Source: a virus. Taken from it: a DNA stretch of 64,000 nt. A program made the translations under genes and the position numbers. The notes under the pieces were generated by a model. The model ran no database searches, was not told the DNA's origin, and was given only the letters and a program-made list of their open reading frames with translations. Location: positions 62,001 through 126,000 of IMG/VR virus record IMGVR_UViG_3300007735_000926. The stretch is one strand, 5' to 3'. Below are positions 8,479 to 17,329 of the stretch, piece by piece; within the stretch, counting starts at the first letter, position 1; every line of letters begins with the position of its first letter.

Positions 8479-8937
8479 ATGAGTAAATTTTTGACAATTC
8501 TCGAAGAACACGATCCTTCCAATCAATCAAAAATGGATGCTGCTTTCCAAGCAAAGTTCTTCTTGTATGAACAAGAAGTCCCATTCAGTTCTGAAGGTTC
8601 TAAGATCATCTTGCATACAGAAAAAGGAGATATTATCTTGGAAGCAATTGGTATGAGATCTCGACAAGCAGATGCTGAAGAAGATGAATCTATCAATGCT
8701 GACACAGGGACTTATGAAATCGATAAAGAGGTGGAAGGATTGGCGGGTAAAGCTTCTAGCGGCTTAAAAGGTCTTGCTGGTAAAATGTTCGGCACCAAAG
8801 CACAGAAAGCAAAATCGGCTGTAAAAGAAAGAGAAAATCTTGCTGGTCAAGCTGTAGATGCTTATAAAAAAGGTTCTGAAAGAATTAAAAAAGGATTACA
8901 AGCAGTGAAAAGATCCGCAGTTGGCAGAGTATATTAA
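8479..8937 (+). CDS. Late structural-type protein, unknown
   Basis: 152 residues. The ATG at 8479 is used because TAAATA ends 5 nt before it; an earlier in-frame ATG at 8422 lies inside the preceding gene. The N-terminus (MSKFLTILEEHDP) and the following small beta-type domain resemble short virion-associated proteins seen in T4-like marine phages. The C-terminal half is Ala/Gly/Lys-rich (GLAGKASSGLKGLAGKMFG) and likely flexible or helical. It starts a cluster of small late genes. Confidence 0.7.
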   Translation: MSKFLTILEEHDPSNQSKMDAAFQAKFFLYEQEVPFSSEGSKIILHTEKGDIILEAIGMRSRQADAEEDESINADTGTYEIDKEVEGLAGKASSGLKGLAGKMFGTKAQKAKSAVKERENLAGQAVDAYKKGSERIKKGLQAVKRSAVGRVY

Positions 8938-8938
8938 T

Positions 8939-9343
8939 ATGAAATCAAAAACATTACAATTAATTGAAAGATATTATCGCATTATTGAGCAGGATGAGCA
9001 AGATCCTAATGCTGTTATGGAGACTCCGCCAGAGGCTCCTCCAGAAGCGCAAGCACCAGAAGCACCAGCACCAGAACAAGAAACTGTTCCATTAAGCTCT
9101 CAAGCTGAAATTCGGTATATCGAAGATGTGGTATTAGCAGCATTGATGGAACCTAAACCTTCAGGTGACGACAGAATCGCATTGGAAAATTTCTTGGATC
9201 TTCTGAAAAGACCAGATGCGATTAAGAGAATAAATGGAACTGGTAAGACTGCTAAAGACATTTATCAAACACAAATCTTACCAATTATTCGCCCTGCCCA
9301 AGAAGGACAGGAATTAAGAGATAATTTAGACTCTATTAGCTAA
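8939..9343 (+). CDS. Late protein with Pro/Ala/Glu-rich linker
   Basis: 134 residues from the ATG at 8939, one base after the preceding stop. A short N-terminal helix (KTLQLIERYYRIIEQDEQD) is joined by a low-complexity linker of Pro, Ala and Glu (about residues 24-50) to a C-terminal helical domain (EIRYIEDVVLAALME...). The architecture suits a flexible virion or assembly protein. Its TAA stop forms part of the TAAATA late box of the next gene. Confidence 0.7.
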   Translation: MKSKTLQLIERYYRIIEQDEQDPNAVMETPPEAPPEAQAPEAPAPEQETVPLSSQAEIRYIEDVVLAALMEPKPSGDDRIALENFLDLLKRPDAIKRINGTGKTAKDIYQTQILPIIRPAQEGQELRDNLDSIS

Positions 9344-9351
9344 ATAATATT

Positions 9352-9807
9352 ATGAAATTCAGAGGAGAAGAGAATGATGTGATTTGGGAATCTTTCCGTA
9401 AAGGTAAAGTTATCAGCGAAAGATTTGACGACGAGATGGATGAGGACTTTGATGATGAAATGGGTGATGATGCGATGCATGATGATCCCGATTTCGGTGA
9501 TGATGGATTTGATGATGAAGGTCACGATGATGATTTTGATCAACCACATCCACAAGGAATGGTTATGGAAATTGACCCTATTGGACCTGTCGAAAAACAT
9601 GAAATTAATGAAGTTCTCGTCTCGGAGTTGAAAAAGCTCGCTGAATACGCTAATCGTTTGTATGAAATGAGAAACGAATGCGAATTTGAGGACTGGATGG
9701 TTTCTGCTATCACGATCTCTTCAACTTATGTTTCTGACGTTTGGCATCGTCTTGATGCTAAGGCCGACTTTGCGAATACCGGATTCGAACAGTCCCACGA
9801 TTATTAA
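9352..9807 (+). CDS. Aspartate-rich late protein
   Basis: 151 residues, preceded by TAAATA-ATATT-ATG. Residues about 25-65 are a run of Asp with Gly, Met and His, strongly acidic. The C-terminal domain (SELKKLAEYANRLYEMRNE, then SAITISSTYVSDVWHRLDAK) resembles a helical module common in small myovirus proteins. The acidic tract could bind metal or mimic DNA; neither is shown. It belongs to the same small-late-gene series. Confidence 0.7.
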   Translation: MKFRGEENDVIWESFRKGKVISERFDDEMDEDFDDEMGDDAMHDDPDFGDDGFDDEGHDDDFDQPHPQGMVMEIDPIGPVEKHEINEVLVSELKKLAEYANRLYEMRNECEFEDWMVSAITISSTYVSDVWHRLDAKADFANTGFEQSHDY

Positions 9808-9823
9808 TAATTTAGATAAATGA

Positions 9824-10282
9824 ATGACAAACTTCAAACAATTCTTCGTGGAAAAAAACATATTCGGATTAATCGAAGACATCATTATTGATGGTGTTGG
9901 GACTATTTCCGCTAAATTAGATACTGGAAACGGTGCCTTCAATGTTTTACACGGCGAAGATGTTGAATTTGGAAAAGACAAAAAGACGGGCGAAAAAATA
10001 GTAAGATTCACAACCATCAATTCCATGAGATTAGAAAAACCAGTTGAAGACACAATCGTAATTAATATTGGAGAGGGTAATACTGTTGAGAGAGCGGTTT
10101 GTCTCTTTGATTGCATCATAGGTGATAAAAAATTTAAAAGTATCCCCTTCTCTATTAGTAATCGATCTACCAATGACCACAAAGTTTTGATTGGAAAAGA
10201 TTTCATCAAAAATGAGTTGGACGCCCTGATTGATGTGGCATTAAATAACGTAGCAGACAAACAATTATCAGTCAATGTATAA
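9824..10282 (+). CDS. Retropepsin-like protein (RimK-associated aspartyl protease type, COG4067-like)
   Basis: 152 residues. It has the layout of the RimK-neighbour pepsin-like domain: AKLDTGNGAFNVLH at about residues 30-43 holds the D-T-G motif, and SIPFSISNRSTNDHKVLIGKDFI at about 108-130 matches the family's strand plus V-L-I-G-R/K-x-F-I ending. Single-domain retropepsins work as dimers. In a phage it could process virion proteins or cleave a host target; only the fold is supported. It overlaps the next gene by 8 nt. Confidence 0.6.
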   Translation: MTNFKQFFVEKNIFGLIEDIIIDGVGTISAKLDTGNGAFNVLHGEDVEFGKDKKTGEKIVRFTTINSMRLEKPVEDTIVINIGEGNTVERAVCLFDCIIGDKKFKSIPFSISNRSTNDHKVLIGKDFIKNELDALIDVALNNVADKQLSVNV

Positions 10283-10808
10283 GTTATCACAGAGAGAATT
10301 ATTGGAAGAGGGATTTTGGGATTCTTTTAAAAAAGGATACGGTAAATTAAAAGATAGCAAAGTCGGTAGATTGGCTCAACAATTGGGTCAAGGTGTTAAA
10401 GAAGTGGCGAATGTGGTCGCACCCAATACCATGTCTCAAGCGGGTAATATGATTAAAAGTGTTAGAAGTGCTGGACAGAGAATAAAACAAGCAGGTTTAA
10501 AAATAGAAGAACGTATTTTGGATTGGATGGATGAGCAAGGTATAGTCCCAATCCCAAATGATACTGTTAAGTTGGGAAAAAATACTCCAAAGGGTCAACA
10601 TTACGTGGTTAAAGTTGCTCAGAAAGGCATCAACAAGGAAGGTGATACCGTCCCCGGTAAAAAATTTAGATATCCTCAAGCAATTGTTCTCTTTGATAGA
10701 GAGAAAAATATTTTTGAATGGGTCATCAAACCTAGAAGTGATCAGTTCGTCATCACAAATGGTGAACCTGAATATTGGAATGATTCAGCTAGACCAGAAA
10801 ATCAATAA
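10275..10808 (+). CDS. Late hypothetical protein
   Basis: 177 residues. The N-terminus (LSQRELLEEGFWDSFKKG) is an amphipathic leader, followed by a helical Gln/Gly/Lys-rich segment with paired repeats and a beta-rich C-terminal domain (about residues 95-165, from KGQHYVVKVAQ onward). It is coupled to the retropepsin-like gene by an 8-nt overlap, which makes it a candidate partner or substrate. No known family recognised. Confidence 0.65.
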   Translation: MYKLSQRELLEEGFWDSFKKGYGKLKDSKVGRLAQQLGQGVKEVANVVAPNTMSQAGNMIKSVRSAGQRIKQAGLKIEERILDWMDEQGIVPIPNDTVKLGKNTPKGQHYVVKVAQKGINKEGDTVPGKKFRYPQAIVLFDREKNIFEWVIKPRSDQFVITNGEPEYWNDSARPENQ

Positions 10809-10845
10809 TTAACTTGACATTCAATTCTCATTCGTAAATATCACT

Positions 10846-11019
10846 ATGAATATCGAAATCGTAGTGAGTCAAGATGAGAATTTTAAATTTGTGAATAGTG
10901 AAGACGAACAACCTTCACAAATAATCGAAGAACCAATCAAAGAAGAAAAATCACAGCCAACTTTGGAAAATCCAAATGGTCTTTCTTGGTTCAATGGAAC
11001 ATCTTGGGGGGTGAGGTAA
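10846..11019 (+). CDS. Small hypothetical protein
   Basis: 57 residues, acidic, ending in NGLSWFNGTSWGVR. The start is supported by TAAATA-TCACT-ATG (5-nt spacing); TTGACA occurs 15 nt upstream of that box. The stop lies 1 nt before the next start, and GAGG just before it can serve the next gene as ribosome-binding site. Function unknown. Confidence 0.6.
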   Translation: MNIEIVVSQDENFKFVNSEDEQPSQIIEEPIKEEKSQPTLENPNGLSWFNGTSWGVR

Positions 11020-11020
11020 T

Positions 11021-11806
11021 ATGATCAGTCACATTAAAATTTTAAATGGTTTCGCGACTCAACTCCCCAATTTTCATCAGGGAATTGAATATCATTTTCC
11101 AGAAGGTTTGACTATCTTGAGTGGACCAAATGGCTGCGGTAAAACCAGTATATTGAAGATGATCAAAGCTTATTGCGGCATTCCAAACGGATTTGCTGGG
11201 TGGTCTAGGATCTCTTCTGAACTTGCTTTGGGTGCCCAACAGCAGAGTCATTTTCCTTGGGTATACCGAGCTTATTCCCCCGGTCAATCAGATTGCATTG
11301 TGGGATGGGATGGCACCCCAACTTTTTATAACGAAGGGGATGTTAAGATTGATCAATGGGCATGGTTCACGAATAAAGAAATTTCATCCGAGGATGGTCT
11401 GACAACCGAGGAAGAACATATGGATGCGATGATCGAAAAACCATCATCAGGACAATATCGTTTGAAAAAGTTAAACAAGCTTTTCAATATGCTTAAAAAT
11501 CCTCCCGATCTCACCAAGTATATTTCTAGGCATCCAGCCCAGATCGGAGAGGTTGATTATATTCGTTCTCTGCCGCGCACAGGAAGAGTCACATTGTTAC
11601 TCGATGAACCCGAAAGAGCATTGTCATTACCCAAGCAAATGGAATTATTTGCACTGTTGAAAACGATGTCCAAAGATTATCAAATTATTGTCGCGACTCA
11701 TTCTCCTTTTGTTTGTTTGATGGATTTAGATGCTAAAATCTACGATATAGAAAATGGCTATAGTTCAGAATGTAAAGGAATTATAGAAAAATTAGTAAAT
11801 AAATAA
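11021..11806 (+). CDS. ABC/AAA-type ATPase, single-domain
   Basis: 261 residues. Walker A GPNGCGKTS at about residue 36, a possible signature KPSSGQYRL near 145, Walker B VTLLLDEPERAL near 190 and a switch histidine in ATHSPF near 228. This is the soluble ABC or OLD-like ATPase arrangement with no transmembrane or coiled-coil part, unlike gp46. Such proteins are usually paired with a nuclease or other effector; the next two small genes, transcribed with it, are candidates. Role unknown. Confidence 0.75.
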   Translation: MISHIKILNGFATQLPNFHQGIEYHFPEGLTILSGPNGCGKTSILKMIKAYCGIPNGFAGWSRISSELALGAQQQSHFPWVYRAYSPGQSDCIVGWDGTPTFYNEGDVKIDQWAWFTNKEISSEDGLTTEEEHMDAMIEKPSSGQYRLKKLNKLFNMLKNPPDLTKYISRHPAQIGEVDYIRSLPRTGRVTLLLDEPERALSLPKQMELFALLKTMSKDYQIIVATHSPFVCLMDLDAKIYDIENGYSSECKGIIEKLVNK

Positions 11807-12040
11807 ATGAAAGATTCTTTCACTAAAAAATATGGTGGCATTGGAAAAATATTTGATGCTTGGGAGCGTAACGATATCAATCAAGAAATTGGCAACATTT
11901 ACGAGGAAAATGTTTTTGGTAAAGAAAGTATCGATATGAACGATCTTCTCAATGAGTTCTATGGTAAATCCACTGGGGGTGCTATCAAATATTCAGATGA
12001 TTTAGGAGTAGCTAAAACCAAAGGAATTTTTAAAGGTTAA
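11807..12040 (+). CDS. Small hypothetical protein
   Basis: 77 residues, start codon immediately after the ATPase stop with no gap. Mixed charge, C-terminus Gly/Lys-rich (GVAKTKGIFKG). No domain recognised. Tight spacing suggests it is made together with the ATPase. Confidence 0.65.
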   Translation: MKDSFTKKYGGIGKIFDAWERNDINQEIGNIYEENVFGKESIDMNDLLNEFYGKSTGGAIKYSDDLGVAKTKGIFKG

Positions 12041-12044
12041 TAAT

Positions 12045-12431
12045 ATGCAAAAAGAAAAATATGAATATGTTATGTCAGATGCTGAAAAGGAAGAATTGAC
12101 CAGAATTGTTGAAAATTTGGCAAAAAATTATTTGAATGGCATCTGGGATATGAACCCAAATGGTAGACATTTTCGAATCGAAGATTGTCATGAAATTCAA
12201 GAACGATACTCTAAAGTTAAATCAGACCTTGTTCGAGAATACGAAAAAAGTCTGAATGGTAAAATTCTAAAATTCTTCAAATTGAAGAAGAAAGATAAAA
12301 ATGAGAATATTAAATTTAGCGATGTGATTAATATTGTTAGATATAAATTATATGTGAAACCCAAGCGAAAAATTGCTTGTTTCATGTGGGATATTCCATA
12401 TGATATTTATCATCTAGTCAATCACAGATGA
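12045..12431 (+). CDS. Hypothetical protein
   Basis: 128 residues, highly charged, with a Lys-rich middle (ILKFFKLKKKDKNE) and a Trp-containing C-terminus. It follows the previous small gene by 4 nt and converges with phoH 3 nt away. No family recognised. Confidence 0.65.
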   Translation: MQKEKYEYVMSDAEKEELTRIVENLAKNYLNGIWDMNPNGRHFRIEDCHEIQERYSKVKSDLVREYEKSLNGKILKFFKLKKKDKNENIKFSDVINIVRYKLYVKPKRKIACFMWDIPYDIYHLVNHR

Positions 12432-12434
12432 CAC

Positions 12435-13172
12435 TTATACCTTGAGCACCTGCGTGATGTGTTTCAATATTTGAGATCTCACGATATCGCTCGTATCGAA
12501 TTTGACACACTGAATATCATTTTTTCTGGAGAATTCAGTATCAAACGCATCATATACTGAAATAAATCCTGAATCTTTAATATCTGCTTGTGCAGCATCA
12601 CCCAAAACAAAATAATGGGAATGTCTACCAAAACGTGTCAAAATGGTCGTCAATTCTCCTTTTGTCATATTCTGAGCTTCATCGATAATGACAGCACAGC
12701 GATGAAAGGTTAATCCTCTAACGAAATTTACTGGTATTGCTTTGATATATTCATTATCCATCAAATGAGTGATATCTGTTTTTGTCAAAATCTCGTTTAA
12801 TTTATCCAACATTGGCATAATGTAAGGTAGAAATTTTTCATTTTCATCACCTTTCAGGTAACCAATCGAACGAGAAGAACTCTCTACAACTGAACGGATG
12901 TAGATGATTTTATCGACACATCCGCTTTTCAGAAGTTCTAGTGCTGAAAATACCGCTAAATGGGTTTTTGCGCTTCCCGCTGGTCCATTAACAAAAACCA
13001 TATTATTTCTCGTATTCTGAGACATATAATAAAATTTTTGCTGATTATCAGTCATGGGGTAATTATTTTTTAGATTTATATTTGATAAATCAAACCCCTT
13101 TTTTATGTGTTCAGTGAATTCCTCTGTTACATCCCGCTCTTTCCTCTTACGAGGTGTCTTTTTAACTGACAT
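12435..13172 (-). CDS. phoH: PhoH-family ATPase
   Basis: 245 residues. Walker A NGPAGSAKTHLA at about residue 58, Walker B VIIDEAQNMTK near 155, and motif LGDAAQADI near 187 define the PhoH P-loop family, related to SF1 helicases. PhoH-like genes are frequent in marine and T4-like phages; their role in infection is not established. The minus-strand gene sits alone between plus-strand genes. A TAAATA box lies 7 nt before its ATG, so late expression is likely. Confidence 0.9.
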   Translation of the reverse strand: MSVKKTPRKRKERDVTEEFTEHIKKGFDLSNINLKNNYPMTDNQQKFYYMSQNTRNNMVFVNGPAGSAKTHLAVFSALELLKSGCVDKIIYIRSVVESSSRSIGYLKGDENEKFLPYIMPMLDKLNEILTKTDITHLMDNEYIKAIPVNFVRGLTFHRCAVIIDEAQNMTKGELTTILTRFGRHSHYFVLGDAAQADIKDSGFISVYDAFDTEFSRKNDIQCVKFDTSDIVRSQILKHITQVLKV

Positions 13173-13211
13173 ACATTATTATTTAACCAAAACCCACTTG
13201 ATTTCTCAGAA

Positions 13212-13970
13212 ATGAATGATAAGTTTAATAATATGAAAATCGCGTTCTGTGGTAGTGGAAATGTTGGCAAATCAACTTTAATTCAGTCATTTTTGAAGAA
13301 ATGGCCAATGTATAAAACACCTTTGAAAACATACAGAGATATTATCAAAGAAAATGATTTGAAGCATTCCTCTAATACTACAGCAGAAACACAATTACTT
13401 ATTTTAGATTGGATGACTCAGACTTTGGAAATTAATAAGGACGAAAAGTATGTTGTGTATGATCGATGCCCATTGGATAATTTGGTATACACTCTTCATG
13501 CCACTGAAAAAGATTTGGTGTCTGAAGATGTTTTGGGTGTTACTGTCGATGTCGTTCGACGTTCTCTAAAAAATCTTGATATTATTTTTTGGATCAAATA
13601 TGATCCTTCGATTAAAATCGTTGATGATGGATTGCGCGATACCAATCTAAATTATATTAAAGAAATTGATGATATTTTTGCTGGTTTATATGAACAATAT
13701 GCAGACCATTTGGAAAATACGCCATTCTTCATCGCAGAAGATTGCCCAGCTATTATTCCAATCGAGAATATCCCAAATCTTGACGATAGAATTGCTTGGG
13801 TAGGAGAATTCATTGACCAAAAAGGTGAATTGATCGAAACACAAGAAAGTATTCTCGATCCCAAGAATCTCGAAATAATGGAACAAATGTTGAGAGAACA
13901 AGGACAATGGATTGAGAAAGATAATCAGTTTAAACAATTGACTAATCAGATCAAGAATTTCAAGATTTGA
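13212..13970 (+). CDS. P-loop NTPase, AAA_28/deoxynucleoside-kinase-like
   Basis: 252 residues. The N-terminal CGSGNVGKSTLIQSF is a Walker A motif; VVYDRCPLDNLVY near residue 78 matches the D-R-x-P-x-D-x-x-x-Y pattern of nucleoside and NadR-type kinases, where Asp and Arg act on the substrate. The last 60 residues are a helical extension rich in Gln and Glu. It starts the plus-strand run that continues into the sugar island, 4 nt before the first glycosyltransferase. Substrate unknown; a nucleotide or nucleotide-sugar precursor kinase is possible. Confidence 0.6.
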   Translation: MNDKFNNMKIAFCGSGNVGKSTLIQSFLKKWPMYKTPLKTYRDIIKENDLKHSSNTTAETQLLILDWMTQTLEINKDEKYVVYDRCPLDNLVYTLHATEKDLVSEDVLGVTVDVVRRSLKNLDIIFWIKYDPSIKIVDDGLRDTNLNYIKEIDDIFAGLYEQYADHLENTPFFIAEDCPAIIPIENIPNLDDRIAWVGEFIDQKGELIETQESILDPKNLEIMEQMLREQGQWIEKDNQFKQLTNQIKNFKI

Positions 13971-13974
13971 GATA

Positions 13975-14799
13975 ATGAATAATGGTAAGATTGGAATTGG
14001 TGTTATAACCAAAGATAGAGAAGAGTTTTTCTGGAAATGTTGGAAATCTTTGGAGCTATGCTCTGACCATATCGATGAATATGTTGTGGTAAATGATGGT
14101 AAACCTTATTCTGTCAACCCCTTGATTTATTCAAATCCTGTAAATTTAATACAACATGAAAAAAATACAGGCGTTGCAATTTCAAAAAATCAAGCATTAC
14201 AACATCTACTTGAGGTTGGATGTGATCATATATTTTTGATTGAGGATGATATGATCATCAAAGATCCAAATATATTCCGAGTATATATCAATGCTTCCGA
14301 GAAAAGTGGTATCCAACATTTGATGTTCGGTTATCACGGACCTGCCAATAAGAATGGCGTCTCCAAGGGTGAACCATGCCCTCGTTTAGTAGTGAATTAT
14401 GGAGATTTCTCGTTAGCATTTAACCAGCATTGTGTGGGAGCTTTTTGTTATTATTCCCGTAAGTGTCTCGAAGATGTCGGATTGATCGATGAAAAATTCC
14501 GCAATGCGTTTGACCACGTTTCCCATAGTTACGATCTTGCTTTGAAAGGATATTCCACACCTTATTGGTGGTGGGCCGATTTGGCAAATTCTTTGGATTA
14601 TATCGAAGAGCAAGCATGTTCCGAGGAAAATTCGTCAATCAAGACTCCCGAATCTATGCAACAATGGGAAAATAATATTCGTAGTTCCATGGAGTATTTC
14701 AAAGAAAAATTTGGAGTTTATCCGTTTGGAAGAAAAGGTGTTCCAGACACAGACGAAAAAGAAGTGTTGACCTTTTTGAAAAGTGTGAGAGTATCATGA
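13975..14799 (+). CDS. Family 2-like glycosyltransferase
   Basis: 274 residues, GT-A fold pattern: GIGVITKDREEFFWKCWKSL at the N-terminus, VVVNDGKPY, HEKNTGVAISKNQAL, then LIEDDMIIKDP near residue 90 as the metal-binding DxD-type motif. A C-terminal catalytic region includes FDHVSHSYDLALKGY. Transfers a sugar from a nucleotide donor; acceptor unknown. First of a co-directional cluster with overlapping stops and starts. Confidence 0.78.
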   Translation: MNNGKIGIGVITKDREEFFWKCWKSLELCSDHIDEYVVVNDGKPYSVNPLIYSNPVNLIQHEKNTGVAISKNQALQHLLEVGCDHIFLIEDDMIIKDPNIFRVYINASEKSGIQHLMFGYHGPANKNGVSKGEPCPRLVVNYGDFSLAFNQHCVGAFCYYSRKCLEDVGLIDEKFRNAFDHVSHSYDLALKGYSTPYWWWADLANSLDYIEEQACSEENSSIKTPESMQQWENNIRSSMEYFKEKFGVYPFGRKGVPDTDEKEVLTFLKSVRVS

Positions 14800-14945
14800 A
14801 TATGAAATATTATTGCTATAGAGAAACTTTAGAACTTGTTACAGAATCTAAAGATGAAGTGAATCAATGGATTGGTGAAGAATGGGGATGTTTTGAAATT
14901 CTCGATGAAGATGGAAACAGTATTGACGAGTTTATACCTCTTTAA
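14796..14945 (+). CDS. Small acidic protein in the sugar island
   Basis: 49 residues. ATGA overlaps the stop of the preceding glycosyltransferase, and the next gene starts 2 nt after its stop. The sequence is acidic with Trp and Cys (QWIGEEWGCFEIL), probably a small beta fold. No family recognised; the tight coupling on both sides supports it as real. Confidence 0.6.
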   Translation: MNMKYYCYRETLELVTESKDEVNQWIGEEWGCFEILDEDGNSIDEFIPL

Positions 14946-14947
14946 AT

Positions 14948-15763
14948 ATGAAAACAGATTTAAGTGATATAGGATTGATGATCCATTTCCGTAGGGATGT
15001 GGATGACCGTTTTCGCAATTTGGAAATGGTTGTGAAATTTTATCGCGAGAACTCCGAAAATCTTCAGATTGCAATCGTGAATGATGACAAGGAATTGGAT
15101 AAAGATTTCAAGAGGCTCTGTAATCAATACGATTGTAAAGGATTGTTCATGGAGAATCCTGATATTTATTGGAGAACCAAGGCATTTAACGAGATGTCCA
15201 AGATTCTGGACGTTAAATATCTAATTGCTGGTGATACCGATGTGATTGTCGATCCAGTATTTTTACATGAAGCTAAATATAAATTCGAAAAATATGGGAG
15301 GGGTAGAATCGTTTACCCGTACAATGGAATGTTTATCCATTTGAAGCAAGCAATGTTTGAAAAATTCATGGAAAATCAATCCTTGGTTGATCTATTGGAA
15401 AAATCTCAATCATTAAAGCCGATTCCTTATGATCAGGACGATAATTTTTTAGTAGCACATCCACATAGCAAAGGTGGCATGGTGATGTTCAGCAAGGAAA
15501 CATTCATCGAATGTAATGGTTACAATCCTAATTTTAAAGGATGGGGTTATGAAGACGATGAGATTTTAGCTAGATTCAACAAAATGGGATGTTTTATCGA
15601 TAGAGTTGAAGATAAAAATGCAATCGCATGGCATTTACCACATGAAAACACGGTGAGAGAAAAGCATCCATATTATGAAAATAATAGAAAACATTCTGAT
15701 TTCGTCTGTGGAAATACTAAACGGGAGGAGTTGGAGCAATATATTCGTAGTTGGAGTTTGTGA
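14948..15763 (+). CDS. Galactosyltransferase-type glycosyltransferase (GT7C-like)
   Basis: 271 residues. IAGDTDVIVDP near residue 95 is the DxD metal site, and FKGWGYEDDEILARF near residue 197 is the G-W-G-x-E-D-D-E motif typical of the C-terminal galactosyltransferase domain. Central part of the sugar island, overlapping the next gene by 4-13 nt depending on its start. Confidence 0.8.
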   Translation: MKTDLSDIGLMIHFRRDVDDRFRNLEMVVKFYRENSENLQIAIVNDDKELDKDFKRLCNQYDCKGLFMENPDIYWRTKAFNEMSKILDVKYLIAGDTDVIVDPVFLHEAKYKFEKYGRGRIVYPYNGMFIHLKQAMFEKFMENQSLVDLLEKSQSLKPIPYDQDDNFLVAHPHSKGGMVMFSKETFIECNGYNPNFKGWGYEDDEILARFNKMGCFIDRVEDKNAIAWHLPHENTVREKHPYYENNRKHSDFVCGNTKREELEQYIRSWSL

Positions 15764-16446
15764 AACCTAGATTTTCCATATGCATTCCCGTCTGGGAGCA
15801 GCACGGTGTCGGTCTTCAATACCTGAAAGACTTAATTTACTCTATTCAAATTCAAACATTTCAGAATTATGAAATTATCATTTCTGATCATAGTATAAAT
15901 GATCAAATTTATGAATTTGTGACCACTTTGCATAAAGTTAAATATGTCAGAAATTTGAGCAATCGTGGAAATGGCGTCTACAATTTGAATCAAACTCTGA
16001 TCAGGGCATCTGGAGAAATAATAAAAATCATGTTTCAAGATGATTTCATGTTTGACCGTAGATGTTTGGAAAAATTTGATAAAGAGTTTCAAAATGAAGA
16101 TGTGAAATGGGTCGTATGTGGTTGTAACCATACAAGAGATAGTGTGAATTTTGAAAGATTTATGGTTCCTTCTTGGAACGACAAATTACTGGAGGGTGTA
16201 AACACGATTAGTTCACCATCTGTCCTAGCTTTCAGAAATGAAAACATTGAATTGTTCGATGAGAACTTGACAATGCTGATGGATGTGGAATACTACCACC
16301 ATCTCAAAATGAAATATGGTCAACCAAAAGTAATTGACGATTGTTTGATCACGAATCGTTGCCATGAAAATCAAATCAGTAGTAGATATTCGGGAATTTT
16401 AGAAGAAGAAATAAAATATTGTAGAGAGAAATATGATAGTAACTGA
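15760..16446 (+). CDS. Family 2 glycosyltransferase
   Basis: 228 residues with GTG at 15760 overlapping the preceding stop (GTGA); a TTG at 15751 would add three residues. RFSICIPVWEQHGVGLQYLKDLIYSI, IIISDHSIND, NRGNGVYNLNQTLIRASGEIIKIMFQDDFMF give the standard GT2 series, with QDD as the metal site. The C-terminus has the acceptor-side MDVEYYHHLKMKYG. Overlaps the next gene by 14 nt. Confidence 0.78.
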   Translation: MKPRFSICIPVWEQHGVGLQYLKDLIYSIQIQTFQNYEIIISDHSINDQIYEFVTTLHKVKYVRNLSNRGNGVYNLNQTLIRASGEIIKIMFQDDFMFDRRCLEKFDKEFQNEDVKWVVCGCNHTRDSVNFERFMVPSWNDKLLEGVNTISSPSVLAFRNENIELFDENLTMLMDVEYYHHLKMKYGQPKVIDDCLITNRCHENQISSRYSGILEEEIKYCREKYDSN

Positions 16447-17329
16447 AATTTATAATGGACAAGGACTCGGCAATCAGCTTGCTTGTTATGTGACCACGAG
16501 AGTGGTCGCGAAGGATAAGGGTTTTGATTTTGGAATCATGAACCCGCAAAAATTCAAATGTTTAGATTTTATGGATTTAGATTTTGGGTTGCCTGTTGAT
16601 GGGGGTTCTGGTCCAGAGGGTGGGCCACCACACACGCTTCCTGATAACATTCAGCATTATTTTAAGGAGAGATGGTTATATCTTTCTAATGGTTCTAATG
16701 TGACTATTGATGATATTAATTTAGAATTGATTCAAGATAATACCAAAATTGATGGAATTTTTCAATCGGAAGATCGTATAATTCATCGTAGAAATGAAAT
16801 TAGACAATGGTTGAAAATCAAAACGGAAAAAGATTGTTATGATTATTCTGATCCAAATATTTGTATCATCAATTATCGTGGTGGTGAATACGCGAGTGTT
16901 ACTCATTTCCATTTGAATGGAAAATATTGGGATGATGCGGTTGATAGGATGCGACAAATTAATCCAAATTTTAGATTCGTGGTTATCACTGATGATGTGG
17001 AAAGAGCGAGTAGACAATTTCCTGATTTTGAAGTGAAACATTTTGATATTGCAACTGATTTCACTATTATTAAAAATGCTCATTATTTGATTTTATCGAA
17101 TTCCAGCTTTCCATATTTTGCAACGCTATTGAGCGATACAGTGAAATATATTCTAGCACCCAAGTATTGGGGTAGATATAATATTTCTGATGGATATTGG
17201 TCGTGTGGTTATAATATTTTCAGAAATCATAATTATTTAGATAGAGAAGGTAATCTCTTCACATGGGAAGAATGTGTGGCAGAACACGAAGAATACAAAA
17301 AAAGAACAGGACTTTATGCGAATATTTGA
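16433..17329 (+). CDS. GT11-like glycosyltransferase, fucosyltransferase type
   Basis: 298 residues. YNGQGLGNQLACYV at the start is the GGLGNQ-type motif of alpha-1,2-fucosyltransferases; IINYRGGEYA near residue 145 takes the place of the HxRRGD GDP-fucose site and is degenerate, and ILSNSSFPYFATLL near residue 222 matches the SNSSFSWW-type C-terminal motif. It differs strongly from the clearer GT11 gene at 20359. Donor specificity uncertain because the RRGD motif is altered. Confidence 0.62.
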   Translation: MIVTEIYNGQGLGNQLACYVTTRVVAKDKGFDFGIMNPQKFKCLDFMDLDFGLPVDGGSGPEGGPPHTLPDNIQHYFKERWLYLSNGSNVTIDDINLELIQDNTKIDGIFQSEDRIIHRRNEIRQWLKIKTEKDCYDYSDPNICIINYRGGEYASVTHFHLNGKYWDDAVDRMRQINPNFRFVVITDDVERASRQFPDFEVKHFDIATDFTIIKNAHYLILSNSSFPYFATLLSDTVKYILAPKYWGRYNISDGYWSCGYNIFRNHNYLDREGNLFTWEECVAEHEEYKKRTGLYANI

